NCBI RefSeq assembly: GCF_023716485.1
Contig: NZ_CP092418.1
Coordinates: 1,967,001 to 2,031,000, forward strand
Direction of reading: 5' to 3'
Length of the DNA: 64,000 bases
Source of the DNA: Microbulbifer variabilis
GTDB lineage: Bacteria; Pseudomonadota; Gammaproteobacteria; Pseudomonadales; Cellvibrionaceae
Positions 17,576-28,700 of this stretch are shown here, piece by piece. The notes beneath the pieces were generated by a model, which did no database searches, was not told where the DNA came from, and saw only the letters and a program-made list of their open reading frames with translations. Within the stretch, counting starts at the first letter, position 1. The number at the start of each line of letters is the position of its first letter. The position numbers were made by a program, and so were the translations under genes.

Positions 17576-18538
17576 TTAATTGGCCGGTATCTGAGATTTG
17601 TTAGAAGTTTTAAGTTTGGACTTTAGCCACAGATTAATATCTTTAACCACCTCTTTGCGCATGTTTCTCCCGTTGATATCCTTTAGTCCGTGGTCAAGTT
17701 CTTTGTATTTTCGGTATTCAATATTATCTTTTCCAAGATCTTCAAGGGTTAGCATCATTTTATCAACCATTTGAGGAGAAACAGATAAATCTCTCCCACC
17801 TTGAATAATTAGCAAAGGTATGTCGACGCTCATAAGAACTTCTTGTTGATCAATTGCGAGTGATTGATGCCACCAGTTATAGCTATGTTGGCTTGCTTCA
17901 AAGTCAAATTCTTCACTGTTAAGAATCTGAGCTGCAAAATTTTTAACTTCTTTAATACTCATTTCTGGATCTTCACTAACTGGGTGATTTGATGTAATAC
18001 TGTGTATGAGGTCGTCAATAAACTTGCGGCCTCCTCCGTTAAAAGAGATGGTTGCATCAATATAATCAATCCTTGCTGTAGCTAAGTTGGCTATTACTGC
18101 GCCCTCGCTTCCTCCAAGTATTATATAATTTTGATATTTATAATCTTTTCTGACAGCATCTAAAACATCTTGAATGTCAGATACACGCTGTTCAGGGTTA
18201 TCATTTTGGATGTACTGATCAGGGCAGTCAGCTCGCTCATCCTCTAGGCTGTAGCTTAATTTGCTGTCGATGCCGTACTTTTCAATTAGAAGGAGATCAG
18301 CTTCTGGCCATATGTTTTTATAATCGGTAAATATTGATTCTATTTTTAAAACACTATTACAGTCTGAGCCTTGAAGTATCAGTAGTAAAGTTTCACTTGG
18401 CTTGCTAGGTGATTGCTGAATTTGATAATAGGATATATTGGTGCCATCAGCTCTTTTAACTCTATGCTCATCAATGCTGTTGGCCTTAGCGGCACCGGCA
18501 AGAAAGATTATAAAAAATAATTTAAGGATAGTTTTCAT
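17576..18538 (-). CDS. exported alpha/beta hydrolase
   Basis: 320 residues. Signal peptide MKTILKLFFIIFLAGAAKA at the start chosen (18538), which has a GAGG ribosome binding site; the open frame continues to 18652 without a better start. The nucleophile elbow is GGSEG near residue 156. The acid is in IIQGGRDLSV and the histidine in ELDHGL near the C-terminus, so the Ser-Asp-His triad is complete. The protein is probably periplasmic and resembles prolyl-oligopeptidase/BAAT-type serine hydrolases, but the substrate cannot be named. No operon partner; the flanks are decayed DNA. Confidence 0.7.
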   Translation of the reverse strand: MKTILKLFFIIFLAGAAKANSIDEHRVKRADGTNISYYQIQQSPSKPSETLLLILQGSDCNSVLKIESIFTDYKNIWPEADLLLIEKYGIDSKLSYSLEDERADCPDQYIQNDNPEQRVSDIQDVLDAVRKDYKYQNYIILGGSEGAVIANLATARIDYIDATISFNGGGRKFIDDLIHSITSNHPVSEDPEMSIKEVKNFAAQILNSEEFDFEASQHSYNWWHQSLAIDQQEVLMSVDIPLLIIQGGRDLSVSPQMVDKMMLTLEDLGKDNIEYRKYKELDHGLKDINGRNMRKEVVKDINLWLKSKLKTSNKSQIPAN

Positions 18539-19306
18539 ATTGCGCCTCAGTAACTTATTCAAAAAGAATGCTCTTAGATCCTGTAAGGAGTCTTTCTTGA
18601 CGTATTGATGCGGTAGTTTAATTGATTGCACCTTGGTGGTATGTATGTTCAAGTTAAAATTGATCCATCATGCTTTATGGTTTATTAATTCTAATAAGGT
18701 ATATTTAGGAAAATCCTAGTGGCTAAATTTACGTTATATTTCCATGATAATAAGGTTGGCGCTTGTAATTTTTTAAGTTTTAGTGAGCATCCTAAAGTTG
18801 TCTGGGGGAAGATTAATTTGCTCTTTGATATGTTCTATTGATATTTCAATTTCCATAATAAGCCTGGCGAGTGAGTTTACACCGTAAGCATTTCTGGCTT
18901 AAGCTGTAATTGTTTGCTGGATTTAAATATTAACAGCCAGCCAAATTTCTCTAATATCTTTATGATCGCTGGACTCTTAGAGTTCGATTCTCGAGTAAGA
19001 TTTAATTTTATCTGCTCGTGTGGCGCTATCTGTTGTACATGTATGGCTTCAAGTGAAAGCCCTTTCTTTATCTCACTTTCATATAAATATGGCGAACACC
19101 ATCCCTTCCAAAAAAAATCACTAAAGGCCACATGTGATAGTGTTGGTATAGTTAAGGCGTATGTCAAAATGCTAGTTTGATATAAATGTTTATAGTTTTT
19201 CTGAACGGCAAGGAAGGGCAGGGTCTGCGCAGGCTCTCCTTGAAAATAAACAAATGTTGCTTCATCGTTATATGCTCCCTAATAGGAAGTTGTGTTTTAT
19301 ATTTTT
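18539..19306. other. intergenic DNA with one doubtful ORF
   Basis: Nearly 770 bp. The minus-strand ORF 18877-19167 (96 codons) reads like a degenerate LysR effector-domain end (PYLYESEIKKGL...AIIKILEKFG) but the match is weak and it has no good start. No other feature is visible. Confidence 0.25.
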
Positions 19307-19570
19307 TTACTCCTTGTTTGGAGTTGCTGTACTGCCAGCTAAAATGCCATCATCGATATTCAAATCAGTGCCAGTTATATATTTAGATTCTTCTGAGGCC
19401 AGATAAAGGGCTGCGTATGCAGCATCCTTTGGCTCTCCCATAACCCCAAGAGGTATTTCTTTAGAAATCCCTTCTATTGCTGTTTCACGCTCACTGCCTT
19501 GCCCTAGCATTGCATCCCACATGGGGGTCAGAATTGCCCCAGAGTGAATAGAGTTGCACCATTTAATTTA
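19307..19570 (-). pseudogene. C-terminal remnant of a short-chain dehydrogenase
   Basis: Minus-strand reading gives CNSIHSGAILTPMW, then PLGVMGEPKDAAYAALYLAS, then YITGTDLNIDDGILAG. This is the unmistakable last third of a classical SDR (N.I.PG.i.T.m ... P.gR.g.p.d.A....fLaSd.s.yitG....vDGG). A TAA interrupts the frame just upstream and the Rossmann TGxxxGIG and YxxxK parts are missing. A 5'-truncated remnant. Confidence 0.75.
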
Positions 19571-20004
19571 TAACTGAGGTCTATGTTTCGGAAAGGTAAT
19601 TTCCTTTTTAATAGGTTTTATATTTTACTTCTTGTAAATCTTATTAGTAGGGGATAAAACTTGCAATACATTCGTTCTATCGCGAACAGATTTATTTGTG
19701 CATCACTAAAAGATGCACCAAAATCTCTCAATCTATAGAAAAATTGCTTGCGCACCGGTGAAGTTGATCTCACTTGCGAAGTGCTAGTGGTACAGCAGTG
19801 CATTTTGAAATAGTTTTCGGTACTGTATCTTCGGCAGAAGGGTGGGTAAGTTGGAGTATAACTGCTCTAAGTAAGCACACAGATTCCAAGCGTTTGAGCA
19901 AAACACTTTCGTTCGGTAAAAAGGCTTCTTTACCTTTCAGGTCCGTGCCAGTAACCATGTATAGAGTTGCAGTAGCTGCTAAATACGATTGCTATGGGTA
20001 TTGT
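19571..20004. other. unassigned decayed DNA
   Basis: Two overlapping minus-strand ORFs (19618-19803 and 19770-19958) have no recognisable family or ribosome binding site. Lies between the SDR remnant and the decayed RHS copy. Confidence 0.3.
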
Positions 20005-21395
20005 TATGGTTGATGAAGTTCCGCCACCGGTCATTGTGAAGGTGTCGAACTGTAAGGCTATCGTCACCCATGTGTTAGTTTCCAATTATATTGGCATCTT
20101 ACCCAGGGAGTTTTGCGTGAGCGAATCCGGCTTGGAGATCTATACTATTCCTCTGTAGGTGAGCTCTTCATTCAGTGGTAGTACCTCGGCGCTCAGAGTG
20201 CTCAGTAGTTTCGGTATTAATGACTCTCAGGGAGGGGCGGGTATCAGTAGTGGCTCCCCTCGCTGGACGAATTACTCCTGCGATACTCTCGTACACAACC
20301 AGAGATGCCTTCGGTCACATAATGATTCGTTTCGATTACATAGGCTTCAATTCCTATAGCCAACTGAGCATTCTTCGGAATTTTAGCCGTTGGTTCTTCA
20401 ATATGTACCCGCTTGTAAATGTATCGAGTTTAAGGGCAAGTAAGTGGCCAATGGTGAGGGCTACTTGCGCGGTGTAGTAACAGCCTGCAACGTACTCGGT
20501 TATAAAGTGGGTGTGCTCGGTGTAACCGCCCCCGCAGGCAGTGGTTACTATTATCGGGTTAAGTGCATGAACCTGTGTGGCCGGGTGGAAGAAGTCCTGC
20601 TTGCCAATGATCTCACTACTACAATCCACAAGATTACTGCCTCTGCAGTATGTCTCGCGGAGTTCAACCCCGGTGTGGGTCAAGTGTAGAATTTGCATTA
20701 CGACTAGAATGCCATCGGCAACCTGCTCTCTAAAACTGGCCTCAATGGTGATGGTAGCAATCGTAAGGACCTGAAAGAACATTTTGAAGTGCGGGGGCCT
20801 CAATCGCAGCGTTAGGCGCACCCCTATCAGGTCGGCGGTCAAGCTACCACCAAGAAGATTCGCTACAATGATGACGGCAATATCACCTATAAAACTGGCG
20901 TTGGTGGCCATGAATATAATGCCTCACGTCCCCATCCATGCGGTAACCAAAGCCGCAATATCATCTCTCAGTACGATACCAACGGCAACATGTGTGGCGA
21001 CTCGGGCAGCCGTACGCTGGACTACATAATTCTAGCTTGGTGACTAAGAGCGGCCACGATACACACCTTACTTTCGGGCCAGACCGCAGCCGCTCCAGGC
21101 GTGTCGACGACAATAGCAAAGGTGCTGTAACCACCCTGCAGATCGACAGGGTAGCGAAAGCGACAGAGTGCAGCACCTCCGGTGCCACTATCAAGAGCTT
21201 TTATCGCCGTAATATCACAGGGATTGCTATCAAGTGTATCGAGCTGAATGCATCCGATGAAGCCGCCAGTACATAGAATGAGCGCAAAGATCTCTAAGGC
21301 TCCTTGAATCTCATCACCGATCGTTCAGGCATGTTGACAAAGATACTGCTGGTAACAAACTAGTTTAAAGAATTGATGGCCCAAACGGGTACCAG
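20005..21395 (+). pseudogene. decayed SpvB/RHS gene, paralogue of the intact copy downstream
   Basis: Block by block this stretch lines up with the intact gene at 22784-31816. 20108-20230 matches the start of its SpvB domain (about 25186-25320). 20240-20305 matches about 28710-28780. 20306-20405 matches about 29146-29245. 20501 onward matches 29561 onward to the end of the YD repeats, and 21236-21395 matches about 30310-30475. Between blocks large internal pieces are missing, and frameshifts and stops are frequent (for example after NPGVGQV and after NASDEAAST). Short runs of intact protein remain, such as VKCMNLCGRVEEVLL and TFGPDRSRSRRVDD. A second, older gene of the same family has been reduced to a scar. 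Confidence 0.85.
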
Positions 21396-21592
21396 AATAC
21401 CCTGATTAGGAAATTGAAAAGATTTAATTTCCGTGCTTATGAAGATGAACAGCTTCACTCTGTATAACAACTCCCTTATCTCCCATATTGAGATCGCTCA
21501 TTTTTATTTGAGTAATAATTGCACATAAGAAGTATGGCTGTGTAATTTGGATTGAAGCGAAAACTTAAATTAACTTCATAAAAGGAAATGTT

Positions 21593-22093
21593 ATGTCATT
21601 ACCAAAAGATATAGAGGAGATGGGAGCCGCTGTTCATTCTGTTGGTGATTTTGATTTGCACTATCAAAATCCAAAGCCCCATGAAAATGGTAGCCGTTCT
21701 ATTTTGACGATGAATGTATCGGTATATCTTGAGCTCGGTTATCAGTCTAAGCACGATAAAATAGTGCATGGATATTGCAGTAAAAACGATATACAACAAA
21801 GAAATACCGATGGAAGCCAGATTTATTATAAGGATAACCCTAGTGCAGATAAAGTGCTGAGTACCTTTTACAAGGCGCGTGCAGAGACTGCTGCAGTGAT
21901 AGTAAAAGATTACTTTGTTAATCAGTGGTTAAAAGGACAGACACTTCAAGAAAATAAGAAGATGTTCCCCTCTGTACAAAAAAATGAGCAAGACGATGGT
22001 TATCACTATGATGTTACATGTTACTACACTCCGGATACCACCTATGTAGTATTTCATTGTCATCCGCCGAAAGATATCAGGGTCGCACTCTAA
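21593..22093 (+). CDS. hypothetical protein between RHS copies
   Basis: Intact 166-residue ORF with a good AAGGA ribosome binding site about seven bases before ATG. No signal peptide or membrane segment; a soluble protein rich in Tyr, Asp, Lys and His. I do not recognise a family. It sits about 200 bp after the decayed RHS copy and about 700 bp before the intact one, the place where an orphan immunity gene of a lost toxin tip would be expected. That is inference from position only. Confidence 0.55.
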   Translation: MSLPKDIEEMGAAVHSVGDFDLHYQNPKPHENGSRSILTMNVSVYLELGYQSKHDKIVHGYCSKNDIQQRNTDGSQIYYKDNPSADKVLSTFYKARAETAAVIVKDYFVNQWLKGQTLQENKKMFPSVQKNEQDDGYHYDVTCYYTPDTTYVVFHCHPPKDIRVAL

Positions 22094-22783
22094 TTATAGT
22101 TAAGTGAATTACAGTCTTAAGTAATGAAGTTCTGCTGTTGAAAATTATGAAATAGACAATGTGGCCTTCAAGAGAGAGGTTCTCTTGGGGGCTGTATTGT
22201 GAATATTTCTAAGAGTAATGTAAGTATTGTACAGGTGTGCAATTTATAGATGATATTGGTCGTTTTGTGAGTTTTTGCAGATGAAGTTGTAATAGTTTGT
22301 GGCCATGAGTGTAAGGGTCGCTCAGCTGATATCTTGAAGTTGCACTTTTAATATGGGTTGTATTTTTGTAAGCCTTGCCCTTTGCATTTTTAGGTGTTTA
22401 TTGATGTCGTTTTTTTTGGTTTAACTATTCCGCCTAAATGTTGGTTGGATGGGACTTATGCCGGTAAAGGCTTTAGTGTAGGGGCTAATCACGCACTTTT
22501 AGAGTGGAAATTTATTTTCTGTGTAAGCTTGATTTGTTTGATCTGAAATTTAATTGATGTGGATCAAGGTATTTTATTCTCGGGTGTTTTTTGGTTGGTT
22601 TTTGTGAGGATTTTTGGTGGCTAAATAGAGTTTCTAAATCTGAACGATGGTTTCAATTGGAGTATAAAGACAGTTTGTGCATTTTAGTAAGGCGCATAAT
22701 TTCCCTTTGGAAAGCTTATACGATAGACTCCGCGACCTGTTTTTGAGGTGGAAGCCTCGTAGTTAATTACATCGGAGTTCAGT
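22094..22783. other. upstream region of the large RHS gene
   Basis: About 690 bp, AT-rich, with no supported gene. A short stretch near 22410-22520 reads protein-like on the plus strand (LTIPPKCWLDGTYAGKGF) but is not part of a usable ORF; it may be another scar. The ribosome binding site of the RHS gene (CGGAG, 22773-22777) ends the region. Confidence 0.4.
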
Positions 22784-25700
22784 GTGTCCAGGGATTGGAA
22801 GGCTATTTTTAGCATTTTTACATTTGTATTTTTTTACTTTTCTTTCTCTGGTCTTGCCTTGGCTGGAGTCATATCCGGAACAACCAATAGTTCCACGGGA
22901 ACTGTCAAGCTTACTTACTCTAAGATTTCTCCTGCCTCAAAGGCTGAGTTTAGAATTTATAAGAGTGGTTCGCTCTATCGAACCTATAGCGTAAGTCCTA
23001 GCGGAGGAACAAAGACTTATAACTTAGGGACTGGAACTTATCGTTTTGATTTGTGGGCTGGGAATGAATGTCTACAATGGGGTCGCAATGGGCACTGCTA
23101 TGAACCGGGTTTTTTCTTTAAAAGAGGTAGCCATACGGTCAAGGTAAGTATTGCTGGACCAGGCGCTGTTACTTTACCTAAAACTAGCAAAACTGGCGGG
23201 TTTAAGGTTAGTTGGGGTAAAGCATCAAAAACTCCAGGTAAGTACATATTGTGGGAGCGAAAGAACGGAGGAGCCTGGAGTGATATTTACTCCGGTGGGG
23301 GGCTTTCAAAGACATTGGCTGGTCGATCAACGGGTAAATATGAATATAGAGTGCAAGCATGCTTTACTGCGTGTAGCAGCTATGTGTACTCTCAGGCAAT
23401 AACCGTTGCTAGAACACCGACCTCGGTTACTGTCCCCTCTAAAAGTACAAATGGGAGTGTTGCAATCTCATGGAATGCGGGTTCTGGTGCGTCAAAATAT
23501 ATACTGCAAGAGAAGAAAAACAGTGGCTCATGGGTCGAAGTATATAAGGGAAATCTCACTAAAAAGACGCTGACAGGTAGGGGAACCGGTATCTATAGCT
23601 ATAGGGTTGCCGTGATTCAAGGGAGTTTGACAAGCTCGTATAAAACTTCATCAAATGTCACTGTTTCCCGGGCTCCAGGTGTTCCTAAGAATCTTGTTGT
23701 TCCCGGTAATGATTCTAACGGGGTTTACAAGATCAGCTGGGACTCGGTATCTGGCGCCTCTAGGTATAAAGTTGAACAGACGGGTGATGCTACAGGGAGC
23801 TGGAGCCAAACAGGATTAAGTAAAACATTCACTAAAACAAAAAACGGTAGTTATTCCTATCGTGTGAGGGCATGTAAAACATATAATAAGGTTGAGTCCT
23901 GTAGTGGATGGACAAGCAAAAAGACAATTAATCTAAAGTTGCCCAACATTGCATTGCAATCAGTATCCAAGTCTGGAAAGGTAACTTTAGTTTTTAACAC
24001 TGATTGGCCAAGGGCCGAGCGCTGTGAGTTAAAGCGAGATAATGTCAAAGTTAGCAGTGCTAAATTCAGTTCTGGGGCAATATTCTCTGAGACTTTGAGT
24101 GCTAGTGGGACCTACAGCTATCGATATTCATGCCAAACGTGTTTATTAGGTAGCTTTCCTAACTGCCCGGAGCCTGATTTTGCCGGTTATGCATCAGTTT
24201 CAGCTACGGTAGTCATTGTTCCCAATAAGGCTACTCTCTCGATAAAAAATAATAAATCTTACAATGGTAATGCCAGTTTAAAATCCCATAGTACTGGGCC
24301 GATCAGCTCCGTACGTTGGCAGAAGCGAAAAAAAGGCACTGTTTGGCCCTCTGATAGCTCTTACAGCACAGCTGGAGCAGTAGATTTTACTGCTACAGGT
24401 TTAACAGATGGAAGCTGGGAGTTCCGTAGTAAAAACTGTAACTCTTCAGGTTGCAGCGTTAGTTGGAGCGCTACAGTAGGCATTACTGTTTGGAATCAGC
24501 CTCTTCCGTCTGCCCCCGTTTTGGACTCTATAGCCAATAGCTCTAACGGCAGTATAAGTTTGAATTGGAGTGATCGCTCCAATGAGTTTGTATATCAGTA
24601 CAAAATTTATGAAGGAGGTAAATTTTTAAAAACTGTTTCTACTAGTTCCACTTCTCCATCCAAGGTTACAGGTACACAATTGAAGCGGAATGATGGTGTT
24701 TATAAATATCATCTTGTAGCTTGTAACTTGAGGGGGTGTTCGGGAACGGGTAACTCTAAGTCTGTTATTGTGGCTAAAAAACCGGGTAAGCCTAATAGTT
24801 TAAATTTATCTCCGCTTTTCTCCCGAACGGGAAGTGTTGACCTGAATTGGGGAAGTAGCAGTGGCAACTTGGTTCGTTATGAAATTTTTTCAGGTACAGC
24901 CACTTCCGTGGATGGAACTGTTTCTTGGAATAACTCTACAGTAATCAAACATACAAACCTGGATAATCTGTCTAAGTCTTTTAGTCTTGATGGTGGATTC
25001 TTTGCTTATAAAATCCGTGCCTGTAATCAGGTTTCCAGTTTTTCTAGTTGCTCTGCTACAGCAGTAACAGAAGTTGTGCAGGTAGAGCTTTCATCTCCTC
25101 CTGTTTCCGTAGATACACCACCACACAAGGCTACTGCCCTAGCGAATACTGATCCCGCAGTATTGGCCTCAGATCGTGTAGGTATTGTGCCTGGAGAGTT
25201 TCGTGTCAGTGAGTCTGGTGCGGCCACCTATAGCCTACCGATTCCAGTTGGTCCCTCATCGGGCAGTAGTGTGCCTAGCGTTAGTGTTAGCTATAGTAGT
25301 TCTGGGGGGCATGGTCCACTGGGTGTTGGTTGGGGCATTAGTGGGCTCTCAGCAATAACCGCTTGTCGAAAATCTTTTGAAGAAGATGGAGTGAATGGCA
25401 GCCAGTTTGATAGATTCTGTCTCGATGGCCTGCGCCTAAAGTTAGTCTCATCTGGCCAATACGGTGGTATTGGCACTCAATATAGAACATCCCTGGATTC
25501 TTTTGTCAGGGTCAAGGTGGTATCGACTGGCGTCGGTAGTAAAAAAGGCTTTGAGGTCTATCGTAAGGATGGGTCCATTTCTTACTATGGCCTAACAGAT
25601 GATTCTCAGAGTACCAATGCCTGGTATATCAACAAGCAAGCAGACAGTGTCGGCAATCGAATTGAATACTCCTATCTTAAAGATAGTAATGTTGGCGAAC

Positions 25701-28700
25701 ACCTCATTGAGTACATTGATTATTCGGGTGGAAGTAATGATATTCTCGTTAACCGAATAGAGTTTAACTACGATACTAATCGTTCAGATAAACGCTATGG
25801 CTATCGTTTTGGACAAAAGTCCGCTTCGACGAGACGATTGACCTCAATCATCTCTACGGCAGAGTCCGAGGAAATACGGCGCTATAAGTTTTCCTATAAA
25901 AAGAGTGGGACAGGTCGATTATTGCTCGAAGAAGTAGAGGAATGTGTAAAGAGTAATTGTCGTAAACCAACGGTATTTACCTATTCAAAGTCTGATGGTG
26001 CTGGTCTAGTTAAAGGGCTTGCGAATCCCAATATTTTTCACTCTGGGTTTGAAGGTGGTAAATATGGCGATGTAAATGGTGATGGACTTACAGACTTTGT
26101 ATTTATTCGCTACGACGGTAGTCATGGAAAACGCTATATTCGAGTTGCTTTAGGCACGAAGCAAGGGTCGCTTGCCATTCAGCCTGGGCAAATGCGAATT
26201 CGTTCCAATGAGCGTGAGGAATGGCACCTCTTAGACTACAACAACGATGGTAAAGATGATTTACTGCATGCGCCAATTTCCGACAGTTCTACATATTGGG
26301 AAGTCAATTACTCTAATGGATCTGGGTTTAGTGTAACTGATACTCCTACAGCAATTACTTTCCAAAAAGGTCAGTTGGGTAAAATGCATGATTTTAATGC
26401 AGATGGTTTGCCCGACTATATCTATTTTACTGGGGGTAACGCTGATCATTTCAGGAGTCAATCACCTAACCTTAAAATCAGGGAGCTGCAGCGCAGCAGC
26501 TCGGGCAAGTTATCATTCAAAAATAGTGAAGTAGTAAGAAGTTTGTCTCTTCCCAGTTCTACCCCGCCTGGGGGAAGAACTGGCTTATATATAAATCGAA
26601 CTAATGTGAATGTGCGCGATAAAGATATCGTGGCTGATTTCAATGGTGACGGAATTGCAGACTTAACTGCGATTGTGTCAACTAACTGGCGTTGTACCGA
26701 GCCATCTATCGATTGTTATAATGATATTACTTCAAGGACCGATTATCATTTTGTTGTGTTGATGTCCAATGTTAATGGTGGGCATTCTACTGTTTTTTCA
26801 AGGCAAATATTTAATAGTGGTGGGTCCACTGAGCACATGGTGAGTGATCTCAATGGTGATGGCTTACCTGATTTACTCTTTAGGGGCAGCAATAAAAGTG
26901 CCTGGAGTGTTTATCACTTTAATGGGGTTAAATTTATAACCGCAAAAGCTCTACCAGCCATCGTAGATGACAATATTCAGTTATATGACTGGGATATGGA
27001 TGGCCTGGTCGACATTCTTTACCCGAACGCTAACGATAAAATAAATAACGAATACCAGTATTTATATGTGCTCCCCAATAAATCAAATGGCTTTGGTACA
27101 GGAGTCAAGACTGGGTTAATACTTGGCGTAGATAAGAGTGACCACAGTCACTATATTATGGATGTGACTGGGGATGGTCGCCCTGAAATCGTTGAAAAAT
27201 GCGCTAACCGTGATGAAAAAGAAAACCACTGTGATGATATGCGCACCCGCTCAGGGTTCTTTAGTGGTTCTGGTTTTACAGATAAGTATGTGCGTATCCT
27301 CAAACCTAAGCATGGTAATAAACCAGTTGATATTCTTGAATCTGTTGAGAATGGTTTCGGCGTTAGAACAGAAATTCAATATGCACGCCTAAATGACGAC
27401 AGTGCTAATATTTATAATCGCAAGAAGGGCTCCTTCAAGCTAAATTATGGGCGCGGTTCACCCGTTTTTGACTTGTATTCACCGATGTACGTGGTGAAGA
27501 AAGTGATTTCTGATGCGCCGGCGGCGAATGACAATAACAATACTGTAGAGGCTCATTACCACTATGCAGGTGCGCGTATGCAGAGTGGTGGGCGCGGTTT
27601 CCTCGGTTTTGAGTCGGTTACTACTTATGACCCTCAAAACAAGGTGAAGATAACAACCCGGTATCGCCAAGACTACCCTTACATAGGGATGCCTTCACAA
27701 ACGGCTAAGGTAATAGAGCCCAATGCCAGCAATATCAAAACTCCGGCTTCCTGTAGTGAATCCAGCCTTAAGCTGATTAGCTGTTCTATTAATACGCTTA
27801 AATCGGTTGAGCCGGTATCCGGTAAAACCGTAATGCCCTATATCAGCCAAGCGCAGGATAAGTCCTATAGCTTGGATGGACATTATCTGGGCAAGGTGGT
27901 GACTACCACTAATTACACGGCTGATGTTGATATCAAGTATGGCAATGTCAGCTCTGTGGTGGTTAAAAATTATGATGCTTCAAATAACCTTGTTCAGAGC
28001 AAAACCACAAGTAACAAATATAATAATGTGGTTAGCAGCAGCCGTTGGCATTTGGCGCGACTGAGTGAGAGTAGCGTCACTACTCAGAGGCAAGGTAGCT
28101 TGGCTGCACCACAGATCAAGCGCACTGTACATTTTGGTTATGACGGCCAGACCGGCCTTTTAACTGATGAATGGGTAGCCAAAGGTAGCGTAGAAGAATT
28201 GCACACCCGTTACGAACACGATCGCTTTGGTAATCGTATTGCAGCTACTGTGACCGATGCGCTTGGTCAAAGCCGTACTAGTCATACGGGTTATGACAGC
28301 TATGGGCGCTTTCCGACCAGTAAGACTAATGCGCTTAGTCAAACGGTAGAGCAGTATTTGGGAATGGATGCCTTTGGCCAACCAAGTAAAGTATTTGATA
28401 TTAGTGGGGTGGCCACCACTTATGCCTACTCTCAATTTGGTACTCGCTACTTTGAGCATCATGAGACAGGTAGTCATAGCACGACCCTGAGTACATTCTG
28501 CGCTGACAGCGGTGGCTGCCCTACGGTCGCTGGTATACCGGCGCATTTTAAGGTGACTACTACCGGTATCGATAAAACAAAAACGGTAATGTACCACGAT
28601 CGTCTGGGCCGGGAGATCCGCAAACAAACTCAGGACTTTCATGGTAAATCTGTATTTGTAGATACCCAGTACGATGTGCAGTCCCGTGTTAAAAAGATTT

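Noticed and set aside
18960..19000. tRNA-like T-arm (GTTCGATTC context)
   Set aside because: Only a T-loop-like stretch is present; no acceptor, D or anticodon arms could be paired.
18877..19167. Possible LysR effector-domain piece on the minus strand
   Set aside because: The resemblance is limited to a few residues and there is no start; mentioned only as a doubtful ORF.
20444..20689. Separate gene encoding an 81-residue protein
   Set aside because: It is a surviving open fragment of the decayed RHS paralogue, collinear with the intact gene.
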